64,000 nt of DNA from Alcanivoracaceae bacterium (GCA_002706085.1 PAJO01000054.1:41115-105114); one strand, 5' to 3'. Positions 55,070-64,000 are shown, numbered from the stretch's first letter. Notes: generated by a model not told the origin, from the letters alone. Program-made: numbers and translations.

Positions 55070-55861
55070 ATGACCGGCATGTCTACACTGTCGCCGGTAT
55101 CCGACCCCCGTCTGTTGTCCCCGCTCTATGTCTGGCGCGGGGGCTGGCTGGCCGTGCTGTCGAATATGGCCAATCAGCCGCACCGGCATGTGGCGGCGTC
55201 GCTGTTGGTGGGGCTGCAAGGGCCGCTTAATGTCACCGTGGATGGTCAGCGACTCGATCAGCAGATCGTGCTGGTTCCCCCGGAGCAGACCCAGACCCTG
55301 CACAGTGAAGGGCCGGTCGCAGTCATTCACCTCGATCCAGATGAACCTGCCTGGCGAGGGCTGTCCGCTGGCATGGGGGAACACCTTCAGCAGACTTTGT
55401 TGACTGCGTTGCCTCCCCTGGCAGAAGCGCAAGCGCATCCCGACAGTGTGATTCGCTTGCTGGCCACCATGCGCGACACCGCCGCTGTTCATCCACTGGA
55501 CCCACGTGTGGCCAGCGCCTGCCGGGTGCTACGCGAGCATGAGGAGGTGGATCTGGAGCAGCTGGCGGAGCAGGCCAGCCTGTCAGCGTCCCGCTTTCGG
55601 CGTCTTTTCAGTGAGCAGTTGGGCGTCACTTTCAAGCGATTTGTGCTGCACCTCAAGAGCCAGCGGGCGCTGGCGTTATGGGAAAGCGGCATGACCCTCA
55701 CCGAGCTGGCGGTGGCCGCTGGTTTTTACGATCAACCCCATCTCAACCGGACGCTTCGGGCCATGTTCGATGCCCTGCCATCGCGCTATGCTCGTGGGCA
55801 ACCGGTACAGGTAGTGCCGCTTTCTGTGCCCGAGGGCACCTCTCAGGCACTGCCGTCCTGA
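55070..55861 (+). CDS. AraC family transcriptional regulator
   Basis: 263 residues from ATG 55070 (alternatives are TTG 55043 and ATG 55079). The C-terminal pair of helix-turn-helices: LEQLAEQASLSASRFRRLFS and MTLTELAVAAGFYDQPHLNR, then the conserved RTLRAMFDALPSRYA. The N-terminal cupin-like part is poorly conserved. A GC-rich hairpin (55047-55064) covers the space before the start. It precedes an enoyl-CoA hydratase by 21 bases, which may be its target. Confidence 0.88.
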   Translation: MTGMSTLSPVSDPRLLSPLYVWRGGWLAVLSNMANQPHRHVAASLLVGLQGPLNVTVDGQRLDQQIVLVPPEQTQTLHSEGPVAVIHLDPDEPAWRGLSAGMGEHLQQTLLTALPPLAEAQAHPDSVIRLLATMRDTAAVHPLDPRVASACRVLREHEEVDLEQLAEQASLSASRFRRLFSEQLGVTFKRFVLHLKSQRALALWESGMTLTELAVAAGFYDQPHLNRTLRAMFDALPSRYARGQPVQVVPLSVPEGTSQALPS

Positions 55862-55882
55862 CAACAACAATGCGGAGTCATC

Positions 55883-56749
55883 ATGGATTACAAGGACATC
55901 AAGACCGAGCTTTCCGAGAACATTCTCACCATTACCCTTAACCGCCCAGAACGACTGAATGCGTTTACCCTGCGCATGAAGGACGAAGTGGTCCATGCGC
56001 TGGAATACGCCGACAGTACCGATGAGGTGCGTGCGGTCATCGTTACCGGTGCCGGCAAGGTATTCTGTGCCGGCATGGAAATGGAACCGGAAGGTGGCGG
56101 TAACCTGTTTGGTTATGACGATGCAGAAGGGATGGATCCGCCGCTGGAGCAAATCCGTGACTCCGGAGGCGAGTTGTCACTCGCTATCTACCATTGCCGC
56201 AAGCCGGTGATTGCCGCCATTAACGGTGCCGCCGTGGGGGTGGGCATCACCATGACCCTGCCCATGGACATTCGACTGGTAGCAGAAAACAGCAAGATCG
56301 GTTTCGTCTTCACCCAGCGAGGCATCACCCCGGAAGCCTGTTCCTCCTGGTTCTTGCCCCGGGTCGTCGGCATGCAGAAAGCGCTGGAGTGGGTGATCAG
56401 CGGTGACATTTTCATGGCGGAAGAAGGCGTGGAAGCCGGCCTGTTTCACAGTGCCCATGACAAGGGCGAAGTGCTGGATGTTGCCCGCTGCATGGCGCGC
56501 AAGATGATCGCCAAGAGCTCCCCCATCGCTGTGGCGCTGGCCAAGCAGATGTTGTGGCGCAACCCTAACTTCAGTCACCCCGCCGAAGCACATGTGGTGG
56601 AATCCAAAATGATTTACTGGTCCAACGAGTTCTGGGACGGCAAGGACGGTTTTACCGCGTTCCTGGAAAAACGCGCCCCACGTTTTGAGACCCCGATGGC
56701 GGACATCCCCAAGCAGTTCGATTTCTGGAAAGAGCCGGAGATAAAATAA
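55883..56749 (+). CDS. Enoyl-CoA hydratase/isomerase family protein
   Basis: 288 residues, crotonase fold. The oxyanion-hole pieces are KVFCAGMEMEPE and INGAAVGVGITMTLPMDIRL; the second catalytic Glu is in RGITPEACSSWFLPRVVG. The first catalytic Glu of classic hydratases is replaced (GVGITM), so isomerase or another crotonase reaction is as likely. GGAG lies eight bases before ATG 55883. Probable beta-oxidation or branched lipid role. Confidence 0.9.
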   Translation: MDYKDIKTELSENILTITLNRPERLNAFTLRMKDEVVHALEYADSTDEVRAVIVTGAGKVFCAGMEMEPEGGGNLFGYDDAEGMDPPLEQIRDSGGELSLAIYHCRKPVIAAINGAAVGVGITMTLPMDIRLVAENSKIGFVFTQRGITPEACSSWFLPRVVGMQKALEWVISGDIFMAEEGVEAGLFHSAHDKGEVLDVARCMARKMIAKSSPIAVALAKQMLWRNPNFSHPAEAHVVESKMIYWSNEFWDGKDGFTAFLEKRAPRFETPMADIPKQFDFWKEPEIK

Positions 56750-56801
56750 TTTTTTTGCCGCATTTGTGGCGTTTGCGTGAAAAGAGAGAGGACCGACCAT
56801 C

Positions 56802-58073
56802 ATGAAAAAGGAAACCCTGTCGATACACGGGGGCTTTGCGGGCGACCCACAGACACATGCGGTGGCTGTGCCCATGTACCAGACGACCAGCTATTATTTT
56901 GATGATACCCAGCACGGCGCCGATCTGTTCGATCTGAAAGTGCCGGGTAACATCTACAGTCGCATCATGAACCCGACCAACGCCGTGCTGGAAGAACGCG
57001 TTGCGTTGCTGGAAGGGGGAATTGCTGCGCTGGCAATGGCGTCTGGCATGGCGGCCATTACGGCTACCGTACAGACCCTCGCCCGTACGGGGGACAATAT
57101 TGTGTCGGTCAGTCAGTTGTATGGCGGAACCTACAACTTGTTTGCCCATACCTTGCCTAATCAGGGCATTGAAGTGCGCATGGCCGATGGCCGGAATCCT
57201 GAAGCCATTGCTGCCGCGATTGATGACAAGACCAAGATGGTATTCTGCGAATCCATCGGTAATCCGGCCGGGAATGTGGTGGACATGGCGGCACTGGCGA
57301 AAGTGGCCCACGATGCGGGCGTGCCGTTAGTGGTTGATAACACGGTTGCCACCCCGGCGCTATGTAGACCCTTTGAGCATGGTGCTGATATCGTCGTGCA
57401 CTCCCTGACCAAATACATGGGCGGGCATGGAACCACCATTGCCGGTGCGATTGTTGATTCCGGAAAATTCCCCTGGAAAGACAACCCGCGTTTTCCGCAA
57501 TTCAACGAGCCTGATCCCAGCTATCATGGCGTTGTCTATGTGGAAGCCATGGGTGAGGCGGCCTTTATCGGTCGCGCGCGTGTTGTCCCGCTGCGCAATA
57601 TGGGGGCGGCACTGTCTCCCATGAATGCCTTCCTGATTCTGCAGGGCATTGAAACCCTGTCGCTACGCATGGAGCGTCATTGCGAAAACGCAATGAAGGT
57701 GGCGGCGTTTCTCCGGGACCACCCGAAAGTGAGTTGGGTGAACTTCGCCGGGCTGGATTCCGACAAGGACCACGCCCAGGCGAAACGCTATATGGATAAC
57801 GGTATTCCCTCTTCGATCCTCAGCTTTGGCGTCGAAGGTGGCCGCGATGCTGGTGCCCGGTTTATTGATGCCCTGGAGATGATCAAGCGATTGGTGAATA
57901 TCGGTGATGCCAAGTCCCTTGCTTGCCATCCGGCGACCACAACCCATCGTCAACTCAGCGATGATGAACTTAAAAGTGCCGGAGTCAGTGCAGATCTGGT
58001 GCGGTTGTCTGTAGGCATCGAACATGTCGATGACATTCTGGCCGATATAACTCAGGCGTTGGAAAAGGCCTGA
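56802..58073 (+). CDS. PLP-dependent O-acetylhomoserine sulfhydrylase-like enzyme
   Basis: 423 residues of the Cys/Met metabolism PLP family, fold type I. The PLP lysine is in VVHSLTKYMGGHGTTIAGAI. YSRIMNPTNAVLEERVALLEGG and AMASGMAAI bind phosphate. SHE-like C-terminal stretch LACHPATTTHRQLSD is typical of MetY-type O-acetylhomoserine sulfhydrylases; methionine gamma-lyase is the main alternative. Together with metX/metW elsewhere in the window it could serve direct sulfhydrylation. Stops against the convergent AraC gene with no gap. Confidence 0.9.
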   Translation: MKKETLSIHGGFAGDPQTHAVAVPMYQTTSYYFDDTQHGADLFDLKVPGNIYSRIMNPTNAVLEERVALLEGGIAALAMASGMAAITATVQTLARTGDNIVSVSQLYGGTYNLFAHTLPNQGIEVRMADGRNPEAIAAAIDDKTKMVFCESIGNPAGNVVDMAALAKVAHDAGVPLVVDNTVATPALCRPFEHGADIVVHSLTKYMGGHGTTIAGAIVDSGKFPWKDNPRFPQFNEPDPSYHGVVYVEAMGEAAFIGRARVVPLRNMGAALSPMNAFLILQGIETLSLRMERHCENAMKVAAFLRDHPKVSWVNFAGLDSDKDHAQAKRYMDNGIPSSILSFGVEGGRDAGARFIDALEMIKRLVNIGDAKSLACHPATTTHRQLSDDELKSAGVSADLVRLSVGIEHVDDILADITQALEKA

Positions 58074-59042
58074 TTATTGTTGCTCACGAAACTGGGCCGG
58101 CGTCATGCCGGTCCAGCGTTTGAACGCTTTCGAAAATGCACTCTCATCCGAGAAACCCAGTTGCTCCGCAATATCACTGAGTCGCTGGGCGTCCTGTAGT
58201 TTTTTTTCTGCCAATCCCTGAAGCAATCCGTCGCGAAGCAGTTTGAAGCTGGTGCCTTCCTCGCCCAGTTTACGCACCAGATGTCGGCCGCTCATGCCCA
58301 GGGTGTCGGCCACTTTCTCCTTGCCCCAGTGGGGGTGCTGGCGGAGCTGTTCGGTGACCTGGGCACTGAGAGACTGGTCGCCGAGAGTGTGTAGCAGCTG
58401 GTCGGCCAGGGTGCGCAGGTGCTGGCACAGGGCAGGGTTGGCGTAGATCAGCGGCAGATCCAGATCGGTGACCGGGATGACCAGGGTGTTGTGGTCGCAG
58501 AGAAAACGCACATCGTTCAACCCCAGCAGGGCTTCATAGCGGCGATTGTCGTCAAGGGCAGCATGGGTGAAGTGCAGGCTGTGGGCGGCCAGTTTGTTGC
58601 CTGTGGTCCAGCGTGAAAGTTGCAGCAGGGTCGCCATGGCGGCCTCGACCCGCTCTGCCTGGCGAGTCTGGTACTGCGGCAGGTAATGGATAATGCAGCG
58701 GTCAGCTTCCTCGTGATACTCAAAGTGCCCCCCCTCACCGACGATGGGGTAGTAGTCGATCAGGCTGTCGAGTGCGTCCCGTACCGTCTCACAGCTCATC
58801 AGCACCATACCGGCGGTATCCAGGTGCCCGACTTCCATGGCCAGCCCGAATTGCACGCCGACCAGTGGGTCGTCCGCTTGGGTGCAAAAGCTCTCCCATA
58901 TTTGCCCCTGCAGTTCCAGGCTGACTCGTTCCTGCGAGGCAAAGCCATTGCGCAGCGCATCCGGCAGGGCAAACCCCAGCTTTTCTGCCGCCTGGCTGAT
59001 GGCCTGGGTAAAACGCACTGTGACAGTGGGGCTGTGGGGCAT
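58074..59042 (-). CDS. AraC family regulator with arabinose-binding-type N-terminal domain (PF12625)
   Basis: 322 residues. The C-terminal helix-turn-helix pair includes KVADTLGMSGRHLVRKLGEE and LSDIAEQLGFSDESAFSKAF, ending FKRWTGMTPAQFREQQ. The N-terminal 200 residues match the Arabinose_bd type seen in OruR and related regulators. Divergent from the monooxygenase operon, with a 22-bp direct repeat just upstream of its own start, so it probably controls that operon and itself. Confidence 0.9.
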   Translation of the reverse strand: MPHSPTVTVRFTQAISQAAEKLGFALPDALRNGFASQERVSLELQGQIWESFCTQADDPLVGVQFGLAMEVGHLDTAGMVLMSCETVRDALDSLIDYYPIVGEGGHFEYHEEADRCIIHYLPQYQTRQAERVEAAMATLLQLSRWTTGNKLAAHSLHFTHAALDDNRRYEALLGLNDVRFLCDHNTLVIPVTDLDLPLIYANPALCQHLRTLADQLLHTLGDQSLSAQVTEQLRQHPHWGKEKVADTLGMSGRHLVRKLGEEGTSFKLLRDGLLQGLAEKKLQDAQRLSDIAEQLGFSDESAFSKAFKRWTGMTPAQFREQQ

Positions 59043-59050
59043 GGTATGGC

Positions 59051-59093
59051 GGTCCTGATTTAACCGTGGACAGGTCCTGAATTAGCCGTGCGA
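59051..59093. promoter_or_regulatory. Direct repeat, probable AraC-type operator
   Basis: Two copies, GGTCCTGATTTAACCGTGGA (59051-59070) and GGTCCTGAATTAGCCGTG (59073-59090), repeat at 22 bp, two helical turns, as AraC-family sites do. They lie 9 bases before the regulator gene and about 90 bases before the monooxygenase. Confidence 0.75.
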
Positions 59094-59178
59094 GGGAAGA
59101 CTCTCACACCTAGGCTGGACATCATACCAAACTCTGAGCCTGGCTCAGGGAATTCTAAAAAGAAGACTCGGGACAGTT

Positions 59179-60471
59179 ATGTACGCAGTGATAGGTGCCG
59201 GCCCAATGGGGTTGGCCACGGCCAGAAACCTGAAAAAGTACAATATTCCTTTCATCGGTTTCGATCTCAACACCGATGTAGGCGGGCTCTGGGACATTGA
59301 TAACCCCCATAGCACCATGTACGAATCTGCTCACCTGATTTCGTCGAAAGCCATGACGGAATTCAGGGAATTCCCCATGGGGGACAAGGTTGCGACCTAC
59401 CCTCGGCATAGCGACATGCGTGATTACTTCCGTCGTTATGCAGAGCATTTCGATCTTTACGACTGCTATGAGTTTTCTACCCGGGTCGAAAAGGTTGAGC
59501 GTGAAGGGGAAGGCTGGAATGTCACTACCTGCTGTAATGGGGCAAGCCAGACTCGCCACTTTGACGGCGTGCTGATCGCCAATGGCACCTTGCACAAGCC
59601 CAATATGCCCAGTTTGCCTGGCAAATTTGAAGGCGAGTTGATGCATTCCTGTGACTACCGCAAGGCAGACGTGTTCGAAGGCAAGCGCGTGCTGGTCGTC
59701 GGTTGCGGCAACTCCGCCTGCGATATTGCGGTGGATGCGGTACACCGGGCTGCCAGTGTGGATATGTCGGTACGCCGTGGGTATTACTTTCTGCCCAAGT
59801 TTATTGCGGGCAAGGCCACCGACAGCATTGGCGGAAAAATCCCGTTGCCACGTATCGTCAAACAGAAAATCGACGCAGCCCTGATCAAGCTATTGGTCGG
59901 CAAGCCCAGCGATTACGGCCTGCCCGATCCTGACTACAAACTTTATGAATCCCACCCGGTGATCAATTCCCTGGTGCTGCATCATATTCGCCACGGCGAT
60001 ATTACCCCCCACGGCGATATTGCCGGCATTGTTGGCAAGACGGTGACCTTCGCCGATGGCCAGTCCCGGACTTACGATCTGATTCTGATGGGCACCGGCT
60101 ACAAGCTGGATTACCCCTTCATCGATGCAGAAGAGCTCAACTGGCAAGGGGCGGATGCGCCGCAGTTATACCTGAATGTGTTCCATCCCCAACACCGTAA
60201 CCTGTTCATGATGGGCATGGTGGAAGCCGCAGGGCTGGGTTGGGAAGGGCGCAACGAACAGGCGGAAATGGTGGCGTTGTATTTGCGTGCCCGTCTGGAT
60301 GGCAACCCGCAGGCGCAGTCGCTGGAGCAGAAGGCCACGGCAGAGGCCTCACGCAATCTGGATGGTGGATTTGACTATCTGAAACTGGCACGCATGGCGT
60401 ACTACGTGCATAAGGACAGCTACCGCAAGGCGGTTAATGCCCACATCACCCAGCTGAAGCAGGGGGTGTGA
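59179..60471 (+). CDS. Flavin-containing monooxygenase
   Basis: 430 residues. Two nucleotide-binding motifs: GAGPMG (6-11) for FAD and GCGNSACD (about 175) for NADPH. The FMO fingerprint is FEGELMHSCDYRK, of the FxGxxxHxxxY form. The Baeyer-Villiger fingerprint (ending WP) is absent, so plain oxygenation of a soft heteroatom or a carbon substrate is favoured. First gene of a five-gene operon with transporter and reductase genes; the substrate is unknown. Confidence 0.9.
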   Translation: MYAVIGAGPMGLATARNLKKYNIPFIGFDLNTDVGGLWDIDNPHSTMYESAHLISSKAMTEFREFPMGDKVATYPRHSDMRDYFRRYAEHFDLYDCYEFSTRVEKVEREGEGWNVTTCCNGASQTRHFDGVLIANGTLHKPNMPSLPGKFEGELMHSCDYRKADVFEGKRVLVVGCGNSACDIAVDAVHRAASVDMSVRRGYYFLPKFIAGKATDSIGGKIPLPRIVKQKIDAALIKLLVGKPSDYGLPDPDYKLYESHPVINSLVLHHIRHGDITPHGDIAGIVGKTVTFADGQSRTYDLILMGTGYKLDYPFIDAEELNWQGADAPQLYLNVFHPQHRNLFMMGMVEAAGLGWEGRNEQAEMVALYLRARLDGNPQAQSLEQKATAEASRNLDGGFDYLKLARMAYYVHKDSYRKAVNAHITQLKQGV

Positions 60472-60472
60472 G

Positions 60473-61414
60473 ATGGAGGTGCATTTCGGCAGCGAGAATC
60501 TGCTGATTCTCAACGTTATTCTGGCATTCATGATGTTTGGCGTGTCGTTGTCCCTGACGGGGGACGATTTCCGTCGAGTGGTACGGCGACCGGATGCGCC
60601 CATCGTTGGGCTGCTGGCGCAGTTCGTGTTGTTGCCTGCCGCCACCTGCCTGACCACCTGGTGGTTCGAGGTTGATGCTGAGCTGGCGCTGGGCATGATT
60701 CTGGTGGCGTCCTGCCCGGGCGGCTCGTTTTCCAACATCATGACCTGGCTGGGGCGGGGCAATGTGGCGGTTTCGGTGAGCATGACCGCCGTGTCCAGCC
60801 TTGCAGCTATGGTGATGACGCCCTTCAACTTTTCTCTCTACGGTTGGATCAATCCCCATACCCGACCGATTCTTACCGACATTCAACTCGACAGCCTGGA
60901 AATCCTGATGCTGGTCGTGCTGGTGTTGGGCTTGCCTCTGGTCATCGGCATGGCTGTGGGCAAGGCGTTTCCGGCGTTTGCCCGGGGCGCCCAGAAGCCC
61001 ATGCGCTATATCACCCTGCTGGTGTTGTTGTTGTTTGTTGGCGTGGCCTTTGGCAATAACGTGGATGTGTTTCTGGCCACCGCCGACCGCATTGTGGGGC
61101 TGGTGGTGTTCCAGAATCTTCTGGCACTGGGGCTGGGGGCCTTTGCGGCTGGCTTCACCGGCTTGCCCCGGGCAGATCGCCGCGCCATTACCATGGAAGT
61201 GGGGATTCAGAATTCGGGTCTGGGACTGGCCATTTTGTTCACCTTTTTCCCGGACGAAAGCGGCATGATTTTGATCGCCGCGTTCTGGGGTGTGTGGCAC
61301 CTGGTCAGCGGACTGGTATTGGCCGGTATCTGGTCCAGGCGCACTGCCCGCCGCGAGGTGCAAGCCGCTGAGACAGCGGGCAGCACTCATGGCAATTCAC
61401 GTGGAGAGCCCTGA
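60473..61414 (+). CDS. BASS family (bile acid:sodium symporter) transporter
   Basis: 313 residues and nine or ten helices. LAFMMFGVSLSLTGDDFRRV, SCPGGSFSNIMTWLGRGNVA and MEVGIQNSGLGLAI are BASS signatures. It probably moves an organic anion with sodium. One-base separation from the monooxygenase stop and a one-base overlap (TGATG) with the epimerase. Confidence 0.9.
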   Translation: MEVHFGSENLLILNVILAFMMFGVSLSLTGDDFRRVVRRPDAPIVGLLAQFVLLPAATCLTTWWFEVDAELALGMILVASCPGGSFSNIMTWLGRGNVAVSVSMTAVSSLAAMVMTPFNFSLYGWINPHTRPILTDIQLDSLEILMLVVLVLGLPLVIGMAVGKAFPAFARGAQKPMRYITLLVLLLFVGVAFGNNVDVFLATADRIVGLVVFQNLLALGLGAFAAGFTGLPRADRRAITMEVGIQNSGLGLAILFTFFPDESGMILIAAFWGVWHLVSGLVLAGIWSRRTARREVQAAETAGSTHGNSRGEP

Positions 61415-62358
61415 TGAGTCAGCAACAGAAACGACGCATTCTGATTACCGGCGCGGCGGGCTACATTGGTCGTCAGTTGGCCCGTCGACTGGCAGCGGAT
61501 CATCATGTGGTCGGGGTTGATATTCGCCAGGATGACAGTGCCGACTTTCCCTTTTATGTGCGTGATATTCGGGAGCCCTCGCTGGGTGAATTGATGCAGG
61601 AGCACCGCATCGAGCAGGTGGTGCACCTGGCGGCGGTGCTGGAAGACAGCGGTGATCGCGAGCGAGATTACGATATCGATGTCAATGGCACCCGCAATGT
61701 GCTGGATGCCTGTGTGGCCTGCGGTGTTCGTCAGTTGGTGGTCACCAGTTCCGGGGCCGCTTACGGTTACCATGTGGACAACCCTCAATGGATCAGTGAA
61801 GACGACCCCCTGCGGGGCAATCCTGAATTTGCCTACTCGGACCACAAACGTCAGGTGGAAGCGCTGCTGGCGGATTACCGCCAACGGCATCCTCATCTGG
61901 GCCAGCTGGTGTTGCGACCGGGCACCGTGCTCGGCGCCAACACGCGTAACCTGATCACCAACCTGTTTGATGGCAAGCGTCTGTTGGCGGTCGCCGGTTC
62001 TCCGTCCCCGTTTGTGTTTATCTGGGATCAGGATGTGTTGGCGATTATCGAAAAAGGCGTCACAGAAGAACGCAGCGGCTGTTTTAATCTGGCCGGCGAT
62101 GGGGCACTGACGATCACCGAATTGGCAGCCATCTTGCGCAAGCCGGTTGTCACGGTTCCTGCCTGGGCGATTCGTGCAGGGTTGGCGGTGGGGCATGCTC
62201 TTCGCCTCACCGGGTATACCCCGGCGCAAGTGAATTTCCTGCGCTATCGACCGGTGCTGGGTAACGACAAACTGAAACAGGAATTCGGTTACCAACCGAA
62301 GAAAACGTCGGAGCAAACCTTTCGTTTCTGGTTGGCCTCCAGGGAGGCAACGGCATGA
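61414..62358 (+). CDS. NAD-dependent epimerase/dehydratase family protein
   Basis: 314 residues, extended SDR. GAAGYIGRQLARRL binds NAD; SSGAAYGYHVD and the Tyr-Lys pair YSDHK are the catalytic residues. The C-terminal part is of the atypical (not sugar-specific) type; many members act on sterol or hydroxy-lipid substrates, which fits the context. Overlaps both neighbours. Confidence 0.87.
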   Translation: MSQQQKRRILITGAAGYIGRQLARRLAADHHVVGVDIRQDDSADFPFYVRDIREPSLGELMQEHRIEQVVHLAAVLEDSGDRERDYDIDVNGTRNVLDACVACGVRQLVVTSSGAAYGYHVDNPQWISEDDPLRGNPEFAYSDHKRQVEALLADYRQRHPHLGQLVLRPGTVLGANTRNLITNLFDGKRLLAVAGSPSPFVFIWDQDVLAIIEKGVTEERSGCFNLAGDGALTITELAAILRKPVVTVPAWAIRAGLAVGHALRLTGYTPAQVNFLRYRPVLGNDKLKQEFGYQPKKTSEQTFRFWLASREATA

Positions 62359-63146
62359 AAACCGTATTGATTACCGGAGCCGCGTCGGGCCTTGGCTGGG
62401 CGCTGGCGCAGCAGGCGTTTGCGTTAGGCTACCGGGTGATTCTTGCCGACATGAACGAAGTATTGCTTGAAGCAAGAGTGGAGGCGCTGGCTGCCCGGGA
62501 TGCCGAGCGTGTGACCAGCCGGGTGTTGGATGTCACCAACAGTGATGCCATCACCCTGCTGGTTCCCTGGCTGGAAAAAAACGGCGGGCTGGATCTGTTG
62601 GTCAATAATGCCGGGATTACCCACCGTTCTCTGGCAGAAAAAACGGCCATGAGTGTTTTTCAAAAAGTCATGGCGGTGGATTGGCAGGCGCCGGTGGAAT
62701 TGTCGGTGGCCTGTCTGCCCCTGCTGAAGAAAAGCCGCGGCGGCATCATCAATATCGGTTCCATGGCAGGCTGGATGCCGGTGCTGGGGCGTGCCGGTTA
62801 CTGCAGTGCCAAGAGCGCGTTGGGGCAGTTCTTTGAAGTCATGCGTGGGGAAGTGTCCCGTTATGGCATCCATATTCTCATGGCGTATCCGAGTTTTCTG
62901 GACACCCCCATCGAGAAAAATGCCTTGGGTCATGATGGCAAGCCTGCAGCGCATGCCCGCTCCATGGTGGGCAATATGCGAACCCCTGAATGGATGGCCG
63001 AACAGGTTTTTGAAGCCTATGGGAAAGGCCGCAAGCGACTGTTTCCGGACCGGTTTACCTGGTTTGCCAGCGTACTCTGGCGTGTTGCGCCGGATCTCTA
63101 TCAGCGTTTGATGCTGCGCAAGTTTGCCAGCGAGCTGGAGCAATAA
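62355..63146 (+). CDS. Short-chain dehydrogenase/reductase
   Basis: 263 residues, classical SDR. Cofactor motif TGAASGLGWALA, NNAG, and catalytic Ser...YCSAK (SMAGWMPVLGRAGYCSAK). The C-terminus has a long basic tail with FRTGLP-like residues, suggestive of membrane association. ATGA overlap with the epimerase. Likely oxidises or reduces a carbonyl made by the monooxygenase. Confidence 0.9.
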   Translation: MKTVLITGAASGLGWALAQQAFALGYRVILADMNEVLLEARVEALAARDAERVTSRVLDVTNSDAITLLVPWLEKNGGLDLLVNNAGITHRSLAEKTAMSVFQKVMAVDWQAPVELSVACLPLLKKSRGGIINIGSMAGWMPVLGRAGYCSAKSALGQFFEVMRGEVSRYGIHILMAYPSFLDTPIEKNALGHDGKPAAHARSMVGNMRTPEWMAEQVFEAYGKGRKRLFPDRFTWFASVLWRVAPDLYQRLMLRKFASELEQ

Positions 63147-63149
63147 CGG

Positions 63150-63887
63150 ATGGACCTGCTTGCCTCCCCCTGGCTGTTGCTGGGGTTGTTCATTTTTCTC
63201 GCCTTTACCACCGAAGCCATGACCGGCTTCGGCAGCATTGTGATTGCCCTGTCATTGGGGGCGCTGGTATTGCCGATCCCGGAGATCCTGCCGGTACTGG
63301 TGCCATTGAATATCGTCATGAGTGGCACTCTGAGTTGGCGTCACCGTCATGCGATCCATTGGCCAACCCTGTGGAAGCTGATCCTGCCGTTAATGGTGCT
63401 GGGCACCCTGGCGGGTTACGGGCTACGCCCGTGGCTGGGGGAGCAATTGCTCAAAAGCGGGTTTGGTTTGCTGGTGCTCTGGTTCAGCAGCCGCGAACTG
63501 TGGCGCATGTATCGTGGCCTGGCGGTCACCGCGCATGGTGGGCTCTGGTCCCGTGGCTGGATGTTGATGGCCGGGGTGACGCATGGGCTGTTTGCGTCGG
63601 GAGGGCCACTCTTGGTGTATGCGCTAAGCGGCCTCAAGCTCGACAAGCAGCGCTTTCGTGCCACCCTGATTCTGGTCTGGCTGGCCTTGAACAGTTTGCT
63701 CACAGTGGTGTTCCTGCTGGATGGCACCTTGCTGCCCGCCCTACCACGCATCGGTACCCTGGTTCCGGTGGTGATTGCGGCCATGCTGGTAGGCGAGCTG
63801 CTCCACCATCATGTGAATGAAGCGCGTTTCCGTCAGGCGGTGTTCGTGGTGTTGTGGTTCACCGGCGTGATTTTGGCCTGGCCATAG
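63150..63887 (+). CDS. TauE/SafE family membrane transporter
   Basis: 245 residues, eight likely helices. FTTEAMTGFGSIVIALSLGA and LVPLNIVMSGTLSWRHRHAI open the first repeat; AGVTHGLFASGGPLLVYALS opens the second. TauE/SafE proteins export sulfonates, sulfoacetate or small organic acids; the substrate here is unknown. Last gene of the operon, three bases after the SDR. Confidence 0.88.
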   Translation: MDLLASPWLLLGLFIFLAFTTEAMTGFGSIVIALSLGALVLPIPEILPVLVPLNIVMSGTLSWRHRHAIHWPTLWKLILPLMVLGTLAGYGLRPWLGEQLLKSGFGLLVLWFSSRELWRMYRGLAVTAHGGLWSRGWMLMAGVTHGLFASGGPLLVYALSGLKLDKQRFRATLILVWLALNSLLTVVFLLDGTLLPALPRIGTLVPVVIAAMLVGELLHHHVNEARFRQAVFVVLWFTGVILAWP

Positions 63888-63900
63888 CGACGCAGTCCTA

Positions 63901-63936
63901 GGGAGCCTCTGAATAACGCCTTGCATGCTCAGCGTG
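63901..63936. repeat. Third, diverged copy of the 38-bp dispersed repeat
   Basis: GAGCCTCTGAATAACGCC and TTGCATGCTCAG match the copies at 40962 and 50262 with a few changes. It is near the window edge, so it may be the start of an insertion sequence continuing outside. I see nothing in the last 64 bases. Confidence 0.6.
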
Positions 63937-64000
63937 GCCTGAAGCGTGCAGCTGTTGTGTCTTGTCTCGACGGTAAGGGTGGTTCCCTTTCCTAGCGGCA

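Noticed and set aside
59179..60471. AlmA-type long-chain alkane monooxygenase
   Set aside because: AlmA proteins are longer and Baeyer-Villiger-like. This protein has the plain FMO fingerprint and a different operon.
40962..63936. Composite transposon bounded by the 38-bp repeats
   Set aside because: The copies are all in the same orientation and enclose conserved housekeeping genes in their usual order, so mobilisation of the whole interval is very unlikely.

Overview
The window reads as chromosomal DNA of a marine-type gammaproteobacterium, most likely Alcanivorax or a close relative. This is an inference from gene content and order, not a database result. Two blocks keep the gene order I recall from Pseudomonas aeruginosa. 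The left block is gmk, slmA, argB, algC, dut, coaBC, radC, rpmB and rpmG. The right block is hemW, rdgB, metW, metX, trmB, thiG, thiS, rpoH, ftsX, ftsE, ftsY, two M16 peptidases and rsmD. Coding density is high. I see no tRNA, rRNA, prophage, CRISPR array or intact insertion sequence.

Layout. 1-7.3 kb: gmk, a DUF2236/MpaB-type gene broken by an amber codon, a DoeB-like deacylase, and a four-gene set of sigma factor, membrane protein, von Willebrand lipoprotein and exported protein. 7.3-16.4 kb: housekeeping genes, plus a REP-associated tyrosine transposase next to its likely hairpin. 16.5-26.5 kb: a Tad/Flp pilus cluster of eleven genes, preceded by a perfect CRP/Vfr-type site. 26.5-31.3 kb: a DesA-type desaturase, an orphan HyuA, mutM and a small exported protein. 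31.4-49 kb: the right housekeeping block. 49-55 kb: a PF10118 protein, a frameshifted small gene, an MscS channel coupled to a large membrane AAA+ ATPase, a CBS protein and an Mpo1-like protein. 55-64 kb: lipid and sulfur metabolism genes, then a tight five-gene operon (flavin monooxygenase, BASS transporter, epimerase, SDR, TauE) divergent from an AraC regulator.

The most unusual features are these. (1) Intergenic elements are built from 7-bp units arranged as opposed arms. One kind fills gaps between co-directional genes and abuts the upstream stop codon; the other sits between divergent or convergent genes and abuts start or stop codons. (2) A perfect CIRCE operator (HrcA site) overlaps a promoter upstream of rpoH. 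(3) A membrane protein resembles the front end of MscK but carries an AAA+ ATPase where the channel domain would be, and it is translationally coupled to a separate MscS channel. (4) A 22-bp direct repeat lies between the AraC gene and the monooxygenase operon. (5) Two genes are broken by single-base changes, which are either recent pseudogenes or sequence errors.
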